A stretch of DNA of 64,000 nt from NCBI GenBank assembly GCA_910577875.1, contig CAJTNY010000001.1, positions 62,001 to 126,000 on the forward strand, given 5' to 3'. Origin of the DNA: an uncultured Christensenella sp. GTDB taxonomy: Bacteria; Bacillota; Clostridia; Christensenellales; Borkfalkiaceae. The translations under genes and the position numbers were made by a program. The notes beneath the pieces were generated by a model, which saw only the letters and a list, made by a program, of their open reading frames with translations, did no database searches and had not been told where the DNA came from. Below, piece after piece: positions 7,714-16,386 of the stretch (the stretch's first letter is position 1; every line of letters begins with the position of its first letter).

Positions 7714-9246
7714 TTACTCCTGTTCGGCTCCTGTAGCCGCAGCTACGTTGATGTAGAGCAGTCCTTTCTGCCAATCCTGGGTAAGCCCGATTTTATCCGC
7801 GTCCGTGAAAGAGAACGTCAAACCGTTGCAGGTTATCGACTGGTTCGCGTCGGAAGGCGTCAGCCCGACGTTAGGATAATAATCGCCGTTTTTCATACCC
7901 AAATGGGCAAATAAGTTAGCGCCGTCCTTAACGACGGAACCATCCTCCGTTTTGTCCTGTAAGAGAAGACATACTTTGAAAGTACCGTTTTCCGCATCTA
8001 TTTCCAGAATAATCCCCCCCTCGTAAGCGACAGCGCTGTCGTTTACGTAATCGGCGAGTTTAGCGTTATTGTTGCTGACGTCCTCTAAGTCAAGGTGATT
8101 GATAAACTCCAAAAGAGAGGTTTCGGTAACTTTTCCCGTTCCGTTAAATACGAGATAAGGCTTTCCGTCCTTAGCTTCCAGACTTGCGTTTGAAAATTTA
8201 GGCGCGTCTTTCCACTCGTAATGAATCATTAAAGTCGTAGGATTCCAGTCTTCGCAGAAACCTATATAATATTTTGCGCCTTTGGTATCGGTCAAAGCTT
8301 TGCTGTCGTCAAAAATAGTGCCGCTGTAAATATCCTCGTTTTTATTGCCTATTACGACGGATTCGTTCAAAATCTCAGGGCAGGTAAAATTACTGTTGTC
8401 AGAACCGTCCTTAATGTGGAAGAAATACTGGTGTCCGGGCGTAATGCCGAGTACGGTCAATTTCAAAACGAAAGTTTTATCTTCTTCCGCCTTGGCTTCG
8501 GCTTTGAATTCTTTCGTTACCCACGTGCCTCTTTCCATAGCGTCGTGAATATATCCGACTACTCCCTCTTCGACAGTTGCCGCGTCGCCGCTTGCGTTAT
8601 AAACCCCGTTGACTACTATAACGGGAACATCGTCTTCGAGTATAAGTTCCGCCGTATTGAAAGTATAAGGCGATATAACTTTTTTATTGAGCGTAATTTC
8701 CGCAGTCTTGCCGCCGAAGTTTACCGTAAACCGCGTATCCCCCGTCGTTAATTTCTGTCCGTTCTGATATGTAATAGATATTCCCGAAGTTACGACTTCG
8801 TCCCAGAGCTTATAATTTGCAGTCACGGTAAATGCGGTTAAAGGAATTGTATCTTCGTCGTAATACTGCGCGTCCGCGTCGAATCCCGTTACGGTAATGC
8901 CGTCAAGAACTTTACTTAAAGTAACCGTTACTGTAACGTCCCTGTTTACGGTAAATTTATAGGCGCCGTCTTTCGCGCTGAGCAAGGAATACGCCTTTAC
9001 GGAAATGTTATATCCGTCCGGCGCGGAAACCGTAAACGCAAGTTCCGTGTCCTTTACCCATTCCGAAGGCAAAGTCTCGCCGCCCGCGATTTTAACCGAC
9101 GCTTTATCGTCTACTTTCCATTCTATTCTATACTTTTCCAACTTTTCATCGTCGTCGCAGGCCGTGATAAAAAAGCACGACAACGCAAGTACGACTACAG
9201 CCGCCAACGCAAACAAAATAAACGATATTGATTTTTTTGTTTTCAT
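7714..9246 (-). CDS. Predicted secreted lipoprotein of unknown function
   Basis: A 510-residue protein with a signal peptide and a lipobox ending ITAC (Cys about residue 30), so it should be diacylated by Lgt and anchored outside. The mature part opens with acidic DDDEK and then beta-rich segments: a bacterial Ig-like stretch (GITVTGFDADAQYYDEDTIP) and a region with NSSV- and GTG-rich loops. No catalytic motif was recognised. ATG preceded by AAGGAG. Single-gene unit with its own promoter and terminator. Resembles other large clostridial lipoproteins in this window in style but not in clear sequence. Confidence 0.8.
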   Translation of the reverse strand: MKTKKSISFILFALAAVVVLALSCFFITACDDDEKLEKYRIEWKVDDKASVKIAGGETLPSEWVKDTELAFTVSAPDGYNISVKAYSLLSAKDGAYKFTVNRDVTVTVTLSKVLDGITVTGFDADAQYYDEDTIPLTAFTVTANYKLWDEVVTSGISITYQNGQKLTTGDTRFTVNFGGKTAEITLNKKVISPYTFNTAELILEDDVPVIVVNGVYNASGDAATVEEGVVGYIHDAMERGTWVTKEFKAEAKAEEDKTFVLKLTVLGITPGHQYFFHIKDGSDNSNFTCPEILNESVVIGNKNEDIYSGTIFDDSKALTDTKGAKYYIGFCEDWNPTTLMIHYEWKDAPKFSNASLEAKDGKPYLVFNGTGKVTETSLLEFINHLDLEDVSNNNAKLADYVNDSAVAYEGGIILEIDAENGTFKVCLLLQDKTEDGSVVKDGANLFAHLGMKNGDYYPNVGLTPSDANQSITCNGLTFSFTDADKIGLTQDWQKGLLYINVAAATGAEQE

Positions 9247-9330
9247 TATTTTCTCCTTTTTAAATATTTTTTAACTTTTTAATCCTTTGACTTTATAAAT
9301 TATTGCTACGTCCGCTGACGTTTCGTTTTA

Positions 9331-9358
9331 ATTATAATGTAAATATATATTATTACAA
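9331..9358 (-). promoter_or_regulatory. Putative promoter of the 510-aa lipoprotein gene
   Basis: TTGTAA, 16 bp, TATAAT on the minus strand, about 85 bp before the ATG. Confidence 0.45.
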
Positions 9359-9370
9359 TATAATAAAAAT

Positions 9371-9398
9371 AAAAACAGTATAATTTTATACTGTTTTT
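9371..9398 (-). terminator. Terminator after dusB
   Basis: A 13-bp perfect inverted repeat AAAAACAGTATAA/TTATACTGTTTTT followed by ATTTTTATT on the minus strand. Its first arm overlaps the dusB stop codon. Confidence 0.8.
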
Positions 9399-10341
9399 AT
9401 TTTAAGTCTAATAAATTAAGAATTTCTTCAACCTCGTCCGTAGTCCGAGCCTGAAATAGTTTTACTTTCGTCTGCGAAGAATTCGGAGAGCCCTTTATGT
9501 AGAAAGAAATCATCTTGCGCATAAAAACGCAGGCGAACCGTTCGCCGAAATATTCGCGCGTGTCTTTAAGCTGACGCAAAACGAGCTGTTTTTTGTCGGG
9601 AACCGGCTTTCCGCATATTTCTGAAAATATCCAGGGCGAATACATAGCGCCCCTTGCGACGGCAATTCCGTCCGCGCCCGTTTCACGCATTAACTGCTCC
9701 GCACTTTCTTTATCGAAAACTCCGCCGTTGGCTATAACGGGAATTTTGACCGCATTTTTTGCCTGTGCGACAGCTTTGAAATTTACTCCGCCGGCATAAA
9801 TCCTATCTCGCGTTCTGCCGTGAACTGTTATCATATCCGCACCCGAAGCCTCGCACATCTTCGCAAATTCCGATGCAATTATCCTGCCGCCGTCTAAACC
9901 TATACGAAATTTTACGGAAACCGCTTTACCGCTTTTCTTAACAGAAGAAATTATTTTCGAGGCCAAAGGCAAATCGTTCATCAGCGCGCTTCCTTCGCCG
10001 TTATTGTAAATCTTCGGCATAGGACAGCCCATATTTATATCTATGAGTCTAAAACCCGCAACAGCCTCGCTCTCCGCGGCGCGTGACATAACTTCGGGGT
10101 CACTGCCGAAAAGCTGGCAAGCTTTAACCCCCGAATAACCAGAAGTTACCGTCAATAATTCTTTTGTCCTATCGTTGTCGTAACAAAGCCCTTTCGCGCT
10201 TACCATTTCCGTAAAAGTAAGACCTGCTCCGAGCTCGAAACACATCTGTCTGAAAACTGCGTTCGTATAACCCGCAAGCGGTGCCAAAAACACGTTGTTC
10301 GGCGTTGTCAGCGAACCGATTTTAATTTGACTTAACCGCAT
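9397..10341 (-). CDS. dusB: tRNA-dihydrouridine synthase (DusB-type)
   Basis: A 314-residue FMN-dependent enzyme that reduces uridine to dihydrouridine in tRNA D-loops. Visible family features: N-terminal FLAPLAGYTNAVFR, TFTEMVSAKGL, the active-site motif DINMGCPMPK with catalytic Cys106, the substrate/FMN segment VSVKFRIG, the HGRTR motif, and the flavin phosphate-binding segment IPVIANGGV followed by DGIAVARGA. Length is normal. The ATG lies inside the 3' end of mazG (20-bp overlap), so the two are co-translated. In Bacillus, dus genes likewise sit near translation and sporulation genes. Confidence 0.95.
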   Translation of the reverse strand: MRLSQIKIGSLTTPNNVFLAPLAGYTNAVFRQMCFELGAGLTFTEMVSAKGLCYDNDRTKELLTVTSGYSGVKACQLFGSDPEVMSRAAESEAVAGFRLIDINMGCPMPKIYNNGEGSALMNDLPLASKIISSVKKSGKAVSVKFRIGLDGGRIIASEFAKMCEASGADMITVHGRTRDRIYAGGVNFKAVAQAKNAVKIPVIANGGVFDKESAEQLMRETGADGIAVARGAMYSPWIFSEICGKPVPDKKQLVLRQLKDTREYFGERFACVFMRKMISFYIKGSPNSSQTKVKLFQARTTDEVEEILNLLDLK

Positions 10342-11737
10342 TTTTCGCCTTTATCCAATATTTGTCGAGTTCGGCTTCCTTTAAAGCCGTCATTTCTTTT
10401 CCGTCAGCCGTAATCAGCCGTTCGCATTCTTTAAATCTGTCGGAAAACTTTTTGACGGCGGATTTTAAAGCGTCTTCGCAGTCTGCTCCCGCAAGACGGC
10501 AGACGTTGACTGCCGAAAACAAAACGTCGCCCGCCTCGCTGAAAATCTCTTCATTATCACCTGCGGAAATTGCCTCTTTCAATTCTTTCACTTCTTCGTA
10601 AAGTTTAGCCGAAGCGGCTTCCGTCGAAGAGAAATCCATACCCGCTTTGGAAGCGCGCTTCTGTACTTTCTGCGCGCGCATACAAGCGGGAAAATTAACG
10701 GGTACCGCTTCGAGCGTTTCGCTAAAAGTGCTTTGGTGCTTTTCGACCGTTTTGTTTTTGTCCCAGACGCCCAAAGCCTCGGCGCTGTCACGCGCTTTGT
10801 CCTTACCGAAAATATGCGAGTGACGGAAAATGAGTTTCTTTACAAGACGCGTAATTGCGTCGGAACCGTCGAAAACTCCCTGTTCCTCTTTCAAGACAGA
10901 GTGAAAAGCAGATTGTAATAAAACATCTCCCGTTTCCTCTTCGATTCCATCGTCGTCGCCTCGTTCGATTGCGTCGGCAAGTTCGTAAGCCTCTTCTATA
11001 ACGTTGCTCTTTATGCTTTCGTTTGTCTGAACTCTGTCCCAAGGACAACCGTCGGGCGCGCGCAGAAGTTTTATGAGCGTTTCCACGTCGTCGTAATCAT
11101 ATCTGTCCTTCGTTAAAAACCCGCTCTCTTCCACTGCGACGGCACAGGAATAGTCATAACTTTTCAATCTGTCGATTTCGTAAATTTTTATCTTTACGCA
11201 CTCTTCTCCTCGCACGAAAGAACATTCTGTTTCCTCGCCGAAAAGTTTTGTCAGCTTCTGTTTGACGGTGCTTGCGGTGAATTCGCAGTCTATATCGTAA
11301 ACCACCGCCGCGCGGCAACTCTTCAACGTATTTATATCGTAAGCCGAAACCGCAGTATACTGCGGACTTTCAAGCCTTGAAATTGCGGCTGCGGCTGCGC
11401 TCTTGGACACGCCCTCGATAATTTCGGTATCGTCGTGTCTTTTCATAATAATTTTACAGGCTTCGTCCTCGCAAACTGCGCCGTCCACGCAGTAACAGAC
11501 GTCGCTTATCTTAGCCGCGCCTATCACGGCGGAAGCAAGATTTTTATTCAGCGAATCGAAATTACGGCTCGACATAAACAGTCCGTCGAGAGTTTCGACT
11601 TCGAAACCTTCAAGACTTTTGAAAGCTTCGGCGTTACCCGTCCGCGCCATAATTTTAGACGCGCGTTTTAAAGCGTTTTCAGCTCTTTTGGTCAAGTCGC
11701 CTTTGCGCGTTCCCAAGCCTATCAAAGTTATTTTCAT
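10322..11737 (-). CDS. mazG: MazG nucleoside triphosphate pyrophosphohydrolase with N-terminal tetrapyrrole-methylase-like domain (YabN-like)
   Basis: A 471-residue two-part protein. Residues about 1-215 resemble a SAM-dependent tetrapyrrole methylase fold (MKITLIGLGTRKGDLTKRA). From about 220 two MazG modules follow; the first carries LLRAPDGCPWDRVQT, NVIEEAYELADAIE and EEETGDVLLQ, supplying the ExxE/ExxD metal site. The second begins near RAQKVQKRASKAGMDF. MazG hydrolyses NTPs to NMP and pyrophosphate as house-cleaning. The same fusion occurs as YabN in Bacillus, next to yabM and spoVT as here. The ATG at 11737 is chosen because AAGGTGA precedes it by 6 nt; a GTG three codons earlier overlaps that site. 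It overlaps the flippase gene by 59 bp. Confidence 0.93.
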   Translation of the reverse strand: MKITLIGLGTRKGDLTKRAENALKRASKIMARTGNAEAFKSLEGFEVETLDGLFMSSRNFDSLNKNLASAVIGAAKISDVCYCVDGAVCEDEACKIIMKRHDDTEIIEGVSKSAAAAAISRLESPQYTAVSAYDINTLKSCRAAVVYDIDCEFTASTVKQKLTKLFGEETECSFVRGEECVKIKIYEIDRLKSYDYSCAVAVEESGFLTKDRYDYDDVETLIKLLRAPDGCPWDRVQTNESIKSNVIEEAYELADAIERGDDDGIEEETGDVLLQSAFHSVLKEEQGVFDGSDAITRLVKKLIFRHSHIFGKDKARDSAEALGVWDKNKTVEKHQSTFSETLEAVPVNFPACMRAQKVQKRASKAGMDFSSTEAASAKLYEEVKELKEAISAGDNEEIFSEAGDVLFSAVNVCRLAGADCEDALKSAVKKFSDRFKECERLITADGKEMTALKEAELDKYWIKAKNAVKSN

Positions 11738-13046
11738 TGCGTTCACCTTTTATGTTTTTCTCTTTGATAATATACCAAAAATTTATCAAAGCCGCAACTA
11801 AATAACTGCAATTCGCCGAGATTGCCGCACCCGTTATCGACAGATTAGCAAATTTAATAAGAACTGCCGTCAGCGCGACGCGCAGAAACGCGGAAATCCA
11901 CTGCGTTACGGTACTCTTTACGGGACTTCCGAGCGAAGTCAGGCAAGCCGATGATGTCTGAACGAGAGAAAGAGTAACAGCGTTTACGGCCATTATTCGC
12001 ACGAGGTTTATAAGCAAAGTTTTCTCACCGCCGCCGAGCGACGCAAAAATCAGTTTTACCGCAATGGGCGCAAAAGCAAACAGAGCGACTGCCGCAGGTA
12101 CGGAAATAGCAAAAGTTATTAAAAGAGATTTATACGCTTTTTGCTTAGCTCCGTCAATATCGCCTTTTTCGGCAAGCGGGGAAATCTGCGGCACGCTCGC
12201 CGCGGCAAGACCGTAAGTTACAGAAACAGGCAGATTTACGATAGTTACCGCACAGCCCGAAAAAATTCCGAAAAGCGCAGTCGCGTTATCGGTCATACCG
12301 CGCAATAGTCGGACCGCGACTATGCTTTCGATAAGCTGGCTTACGGGTAACGCGATTGCAGTCAAAGTCAGAGGCACGGTATATTTCATTATCGCGGAAT
12401 AACGCACGGAGCGGATTTTAAAAAGCGGCTGTCTTGCGCGTTTTTTAAAGTACCAAACAAGCGCGATTACAGTCGAAAGCATTTCGCTTACCGTAACCGC
12501 AAACAACGTAGACGCTACCGCGAGAGGCAGATTAGAACGGAAAGCGTAAGCGAGAATACAGCCGAGAATAACTTTTATCAACTGTTCGGATATTTCAGTC
12601 ACCGCGGTAGGATACATATTACCTCTGCCTTGAAAATATCCGCGCACGATAGAAAGAACGGACACGAAGAAAACCGACGGGCAAAGCATTACACAGCAAA
12701 GTTTTATGGCGGGTTCCTGTTGAACGTAAGCGAGCGGAGCCGAAAGCATAAACATAAGAAACGTGCCTATAACGCCTATTGTGCCGTAAAGCAGAAACGC
12801 CTGCTTTTCCGCGCCTCTGCCGTTACCTGACGATATTAACCGGGCTATGCCCGTCGGAATTCCCGAAGCCGAAACCGTAAGCAAAATACAGTAAAGCGGG
12901 TAAACCATCTGGTAAATACCCATTCCCACTCCGCCGAGAAAATTCGTAAGCGGAACCCTATATATCGCGCCCAAAAGTTTGGAAACGAATCCTCCTATCG
13001 AAATTATTATCGCACCCTTGATAAATGACTGTTTCTGACTGAACAT
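11679..13046 (-). CDS. SpoVB/YabM-family polysaccharide or lipid flippase (MOP superfamily)
   Basis: A 455-residue membrane protein with about 14 hydrophobic segments. The start SFIKGAIIISIGGFVSKLLGAIYRVPL is the family signature shared by SpoVB, YabM and related Lipid II/polysaccharide flippases. A long ARG-lined cavity region and RGYFQGRGNMYPTAVTEISEQ also fit. Position between spoVT and mazG matches yabM in Bacillus. An upstream in-frame ATG at 13064 lies inside a terminator hairpin. The ATG at 13046 is preferred because GGAG precedes it at good spacing. That GGAG lies in the 3' arm of the spoVT terminator hairpin. Likely substrate: a cell-wall or spore-envelope precursor; not provable here. 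Confidence 0.9.
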   Translation of the reverse strand: MFSQKQSFIKGAIIISIGGFVSKLLGAIYRVPLTNFLGGVGMGIYQMVYPLYCILLTVSASGIPTGIARLISSGNGRGAEKQAFLLYGTIGVIGTFLMFMLSAPLAYVQQEPAIKLCCVMLCPSVFFVSVLSIVRGYFQGRGNMYPTAVTEISEQLIKVILGCILAYAFRSNLPLAVASTLFAVTVSEMLSTVIALVWYFKKRARQPLFKIRSVRYSAIMKYTVPLTLTAIALPVSQLIESIVAVRLLRGMTDNATALFGIFSGCAVTIVNLPVSVTYGLAAASVPQISPLAEKGDIDGAKQKAYKSLLITFAISVPAAVALFAFAPIAVKLIFASLGGGEKTLLINLVRIMAVNAVTLSLVQTSSACLTSLGSPVKSTVTQWISAFLRVALTAVLIKFANLSITGAAISANCSYLVAALINFWYIIKEKNIKGERNENNFDRLGNAQRRLDQKS

Positions 13047-13051
13047 AAGTA

Positions 13052-13080
13052 AAACTCCGCACAATTATTGTGCGGAGTTT
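13052..13080 (-). terminator. spoVT terminator / attenuator containing the flippase ribosome site
   Basis: A 13-bp perfect stem AAACTCCGCACAA/TTGTGCGGAGTTT with a 3-nt loop. On the minus strand it is followed by TTTTACTT, and the GGAG of its 3' arm is the SD of the flippase gene. Confidence 0.75.
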
Positions 13081-13121
13081 TTCAGTATTTATTAGCGCGT
13101 TACGATAGTAATTCGGCTTTA

Positions 13122-13667
13122 TTATTCGAATTGGTTTGCAAGTATCGTCGCGGACAATTGCGCAAGTTTGCACGCGCCCGCCTCTATCTTCGCACCCTGC
13201 TCTGTCGAAACGAGCGCAACCGCACCGAGACAGTCGCCGTTGCAGACGATAGGCACTATTATCTGCGCCGTTACCAAGCTATCGCCCTCGGAAGTAATGG
13301 GAACCACGTCCCCTCCCTCCGAAAGGTTCGCTATATAACTCTTTCTCTCTCTGAGAATTTTTTCCATTTTTTCGGAAAGGCTTTTGCCGTCAAACACGCG
13401 CTGACCTCTACCCGATGCGTGTAAAACTTCGTCCGTATCGCAAATTACCGCTATATGCCCCGACAAATCGGAAAGAGATTTGGCAGTTCCCTCCGAAAAT
13501 TTTTCAAGAGAAGCGATTGGCGAATACTTTTTAAGCATAAGCTCGTCGCGGTCCGTAAATATTTCCAACGGGTCGCCGGATTTAAGTCTTAACGTACTCC
13601 TTATTTCTTTTGGTATAACAACTCTTCCGAGTTCGTCTATTCTGCGCACTATTCCGGTTGCTTTCAT
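13122..13667 (-). CDS. spoVT: Stage V sporulation protein T, AbrB-type forespore regulator
   Basis: A 181-residue regulator. Residues 1-50 are an AbrB/SpoVT swapped-hairpin DNA-binding domain (MKATGIVRRIDELGRVVIPK, then EIRSTLRLKSGDPLEIF). The remainder is a GAF-like domain (HIAVICDTDEVLHASG ... AQIIVPIVCNGDCLGAV) that may bind a small ligand. SpoVT modulates SigG-dependent forespore genes. The ATG at 13667 is chosen because GAGGAG precedes it and the AbrB domain begins there; the frame is open for 37 more codons upstream but those are lysine-rich and unlike the family. It sits upstream of the yabM-like and mazG genes, as in Bacillus. Confidence 0.96.
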   Translation of the reverse strand: MKATGIVRRIDELGRVVIPKEIRSTLRLKSGDPLEIFTDRDELMLKKYSPIASLEKFSEGTAKSLSDLSGHIAVICDTDEVLHASGRGQRVFDGKSLSEKMEKILRERKSYIANLSEGGDVVPITSEGDSLVTAQIIVPIVCNGDCLGAVALVSTEQGAKIEAGACKLAQLSATILANQFE

Positions 13668-13702
13668 TAAAATACTCCTCAAAAAACTAAATAGTTTAAG
13701 AG

Positions 13703-13731
13703 AAGTATGTGAAAGTTTATTTTTCTTATGC
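13703..13731 (-). promoter_or_regulatory. Possible SigG/SigF-type promoter of spoVT
   Basis: On the minus strand GCATA (overlapping the lgt stop) is followed after 17 bp by CATACTT, about 35 bp before spoVT. This is near the known SigG pattern but one base short in spacing and imperfect in the -10, so it is tentative. Confidence 0.3.
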
Positions 13732-14598
13732 GTTTTCTTCCGCGTTTGCTTTTGCAGACTGAGCTTTTTCTTCCGCAAGTTCCGGGTGCTTCATAAGCTT
13801 TTTGAAAAAGTACATTTGTATGAATATATAGCCTATTCCGAATATTACCATTACGATGCTCCATATCTGGGACGGAAACAACGTATCACCGAAAAGCTTG
13901 CCTCTCTCGGTCACGTCGCCGCGAACGAACTCGATGATAAATCTCCATACCCCGTAAGCTATCGCATACAGTGCGAAATTATAATTGAATTTAAATCTGA
14001 AATACAGTACCGCCATAACCGCGCCGAGCGCAAGCAGGAAAAACATTTCCAAAAGCTGTGCGGGAATATAATTTCCGCTCGCATAGCCCGCGCAGGGAAG
14101 TCCGTACCATGCGTCTGTTTTCAGACCGTAACAGCAACCCGCCCAGAAACAACCGAATCTGCCGAACGCGTGCGCTATGGTTATTCCTATCGGAATAAAC
14201 GGAAGCGCGTCGGTAAGTCCAGCATTCATCTCAGCTGTCAGCCATTTGATTTTCGTATAACGGCGGATAACGAAAACGTAAAGATTCCATACCGCAACGA
14301 AACTCACTACGCCGCCTATCAGTCCGCCTATAAAAGTCATAGCTCCGCCGAGGTCAAAACCTTTCGACGGGTCGGCAATGTAATTATAAGTAGCCTGAAA
14401 CAGCATAGCCGAAAATATTCCGAAGCCCGTGCCGAAAACGCCGATAAAAATTATCGCGTCCGACGAAGCGTCGTTAAATTTTTTGTATCGCATAGTAAAG
14501 ACGAGAAAACCGAAACAAGCGATTATTCCCACCGCCATACATATACCGTAAAGATAAACTCCCTGTCCGAAAATCTCAAATATAGGTTCGGGATGCAT
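13726..14598 (-). CDS. lgt: Prolipoprotein diacylglyceryl transferase
   Basis: A 290-residue membrane enzyme that transfers diacylglycerol from phosphatidylglycerol to the lipobox cysteine of pre-lipoproteins. About seven hydrophobic segments. Signature regions: GAMTFIGGLIGG near residue 85-96, and the Lgt signature HAFGRFGCFWAGCCYG around residues 143-158 with the essential His and Arg. N-terminal IFEIFGQGVYLYGICMAVGI is typical. The C-terminal tail is Ala/Glu/Lys-rich. At least six predicted lipoproteins in this window would be its substrates. It follows leuA by 2 bp. Confidence 0.96.
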   Translation of the reverse strand: MHPEPIFEIFGQGVYLYGICMAVGIIACFGFLVFTMRYKKFNDASSDAIIFIGVFGTGFGIFSAMLFQATYNYIADPSKGFDLGGAMTFIGGLIGGVVSFVAVWNLYVFVIRRYTKIKWLTAEMNAGLTDALPFIPIGITIAHAFGRFGCFWAGCCYGLKTDAWYGLPCAGYASGNYIPAQLLEMFFLLALGAVMAVLYFRFKFNYNFALYAIAYGVWRFIIEFVRGDVTERGKLFGDTLFPSQIWSIVMVIFGIGYIFIQMYFFKKLMKHPELAEEKAQSAKANAEENA

Positions 14599-14600
14599 AT

Positions 14601-16268
14601 TTATATTTCTCCTTTTAAAAGGTTGTTCACAGCCGACACAAGCGCTTTGTACGAGCTTCTGATTATATCGTCGTCAATACCCGCGCCCCAAAAATGCGCA
14701 CCGTTTTTATCAGTCGCGCAGACGTAAGACATAGCCTTGGACCGCGACGTCGAACTCAGCGCGCGCTGCTCGTAACCGTCCAGTACATAATCGACATCGA
14801 ACCGTTCTTTGATTGCGTTCGAAACAGCGTCCAATCTTCCGTTTCCGCAAGCTTTCACCGTTTCTTCCTTTCCGTCGACTAAAAAGCGTATTTCCGCGCG
14901 CACTCCGCCGTCTTCTTCAAAGCGGCAGTCCGTTATATCGAAATACCAGCGCGGAGCAATATAATTCTCTTCGAATATTGCATAAAGTTCTTCCGGACGA
15001 AGTTCTTTACGGTGCCTGTCGGATACGGACTTCGCTTTATATCCCATCTGCTCTTTCATATTTTTCGGCATATCCACGCCGAAATATTCTTTTAAAACGA
15101 AACCGACTCCGCCTTTGCCCGATTGTGAATTTATACGGATAACGTCTGTTTCATAAACTCTTCCCACGTCGGCAGGGTCAATCGGCAGATACGGCACGTT
15201 CCACTTTTCAAACCCTCTTTCCTCTCGCCATTCCATTCCTTTGGCGATTGCGTCCTGATGAGAACCCGAAAACGCCGCGAACACAAGCCCGCCCGCGTAC
15301 GGCTGCCGCGGATAAACGCTCATATCCGTAAACGATTCGTAAAGCGAACATATATCCGGCATATCCGAAAAATCGAGTTTCGGGTCAACTCCCTGCGAAA
15401 ACATATTCATTGCGACAGTTATCAAATCGACGTTTCCCGTACGTTCGCCGTTTCCGAACAGCGTGCCCTCTATTCTGTCCGCGCCCGCAAGAAGTCCCGT
15501 TTCGGCGGCGGCGACCGCGCATCCCCTGTCGTTATGCGGGTGAAGCGAAACCAGCGTTTCGTTCCTGTGTTTTAAATGCCTGCAAATATATTCCGTCTGC
15601 CGCGCGTATACATGAGGCATTGAATTTTCAACCGTTGCGGGAAGATTTATAATAGCTTTCTTTTCGGCAGTAGGCTTCCAGACGTCGAGCACTGCGTTTA
15701 TAACTTCCAAAGCATATTCAGGTTCAGTCCCCGTAAACGATTCGGGCGAGTACTCGAAACGGAAAACCGCGTCCTCTTTTTCAGTTAATTCCTTTAAAAG
15801 CTCCGCGCCGTCGACTGCAATTTTTTTTATAGCAGACTTGTCCTTTTTGAATACCTGTTCGCGCTGTACGGCGGAAGTCGAATTGTACAAGTGAATTATC
15901 ACGTTTTTAGCGCCTTTAACCGCCTCGAATGTCTTTTTTATGATATGTTCTCTCGCCTGCGTGAGAACCTGTATGGAAACGTCGTCGGGAATCATATTTC
16001 TATCAATCAGACGGCGGATAAAATTAAATTCCGTTTCGGATGCGGCAGGGAACCCGACTTCGATTTCCTTGAACCCGATTTTTACAAGCAGTTTAAAAAA
16101 CTCTGCTTTCACGTCTTCTGACATCGGTTTGACAAGGCTCTGGTTTCCGTCGCGTAAATCGACAGAGCACCAGACGGGAGCTTTTGTTATACAATCGCGC
16201 TCAGCCCAGTCCATACACCGCTCTTTCGGAAGAAAATACTGTTTTGAGTATTTCTTATATTTTTCCAT
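14601..16268 (-). CDS. leuA: 2-isopropylmalate synthase (long LeuA type)
   Basis: A 555-residue enzyme condensing acetyl-CoA with 2-oxoisovalerate, first committed step of leucine synthesis. HMGL-like TIM barrel: APVWCSVDLRDGNQSL near the N-terminus (catalytic Arg/Asp), IEVGFPAASETEFNF, the metal motif HPHNDRG, and FGNGERTGNVDLITVAMN. A C-terminal LeuA dimer/allosteric region follows from about residue 430. Start ATG at 16268 fits the family N-terminus (MEKYKKYSKQYFLP); the frame is open 50 codons upstream across a terminator-like region, which is implausible. No SD precedes the ATG, but a promoter ends 6 nt upstream. No other leucine genes are present, so the gene stands apart from any leu operon. 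Confidence 0.93.
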   Translation of the reverse strand: MEKYKKYSKQYFLPKERCMDWAERDCITKAPVWCSVDLRDGNQSLVKPMSEDVKAEFFKLLVKIGFKEIEVGFPAASETEFNFIRRLIDRNMIPDDVSIQVLTQAREHIIKKTFEAVKGAKNVIIHLYNSTSAVQREQVFKKDKSAIKKIAVDGAELLKELTEKEDAVFRFEYSPESFTGTEPEYALEVINAVLDVWKPTAEKKAIINLPATVENSMPHVYARQTEYICRHLKHRNETLVSLHPHNDRGCAVAAAETGLLAGADRIEGTLFGNGERTGNVDLITVAMNMFSQGVDPKLDFSDMPDICSLYESFTDMSVYPRQPYAGGLVFAAFSGSHQDAIAKGMEWREERGFEKWNVPYLPIDPADVGRVYETDVIRINSQSGKGGVGFVLKEYFGVDMPKNMKEQMGYKAKSVSDRHRKELRPEELYAIFEENYIAPRWYFDITDCRFEEDGGVRAEIRFLVDGKEETVKACGNGRLDAVSNAIKERFDVDYVLDGYEQRALSSTSRSKAMSYVCATDKNGAHFWGAGIDDDIIRSSYKALVSAVNNLLKGEI

Positions 16269-16274
16269 AGAATA

Positions 16275-16304
16275 AAAATACCATATTTTACGCTGATTTG
16301 TCAA
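16275..16304 (-). promoter_or_regulatory. leuA promoter giving a leaderless start
   Basis: TTGACA, 18 bp, TATTTT on the minus strand; only 6 nt separate the -10 from the leuA ATG, so transcription should begin at or next to the start codon. Confidence 0.5.
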
Positions 16305-16340
16305 GGGTTTTAAAGTCGGCGCATTTTGCAATACGGTAAA

Positions 16341-16370
16341 AAAAAGGAAGACCGTTCGGTCTTCCTTTTT
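16341..16370 (-). terminator. Terminator after the 40-aa membrane peptide gene
   Basis: Stem AAAAAGGAAGACC/GGTCTTCCTTTTT with loop GTTC; on the minus strand followed by a run of T. Symmetric enough to act in both directions. Confidence 0.85.
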
Positions 16371-16386
16371 ATGCTGTGCAACCGAT

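Noticed and set aside
13480..14727. 415-codon plus-strand open frame over spoVT and lgt
   Set aside because: Both genes on the minus strand are strongly recognised; the plus frame has no SD or motif and is a product of codon bias.
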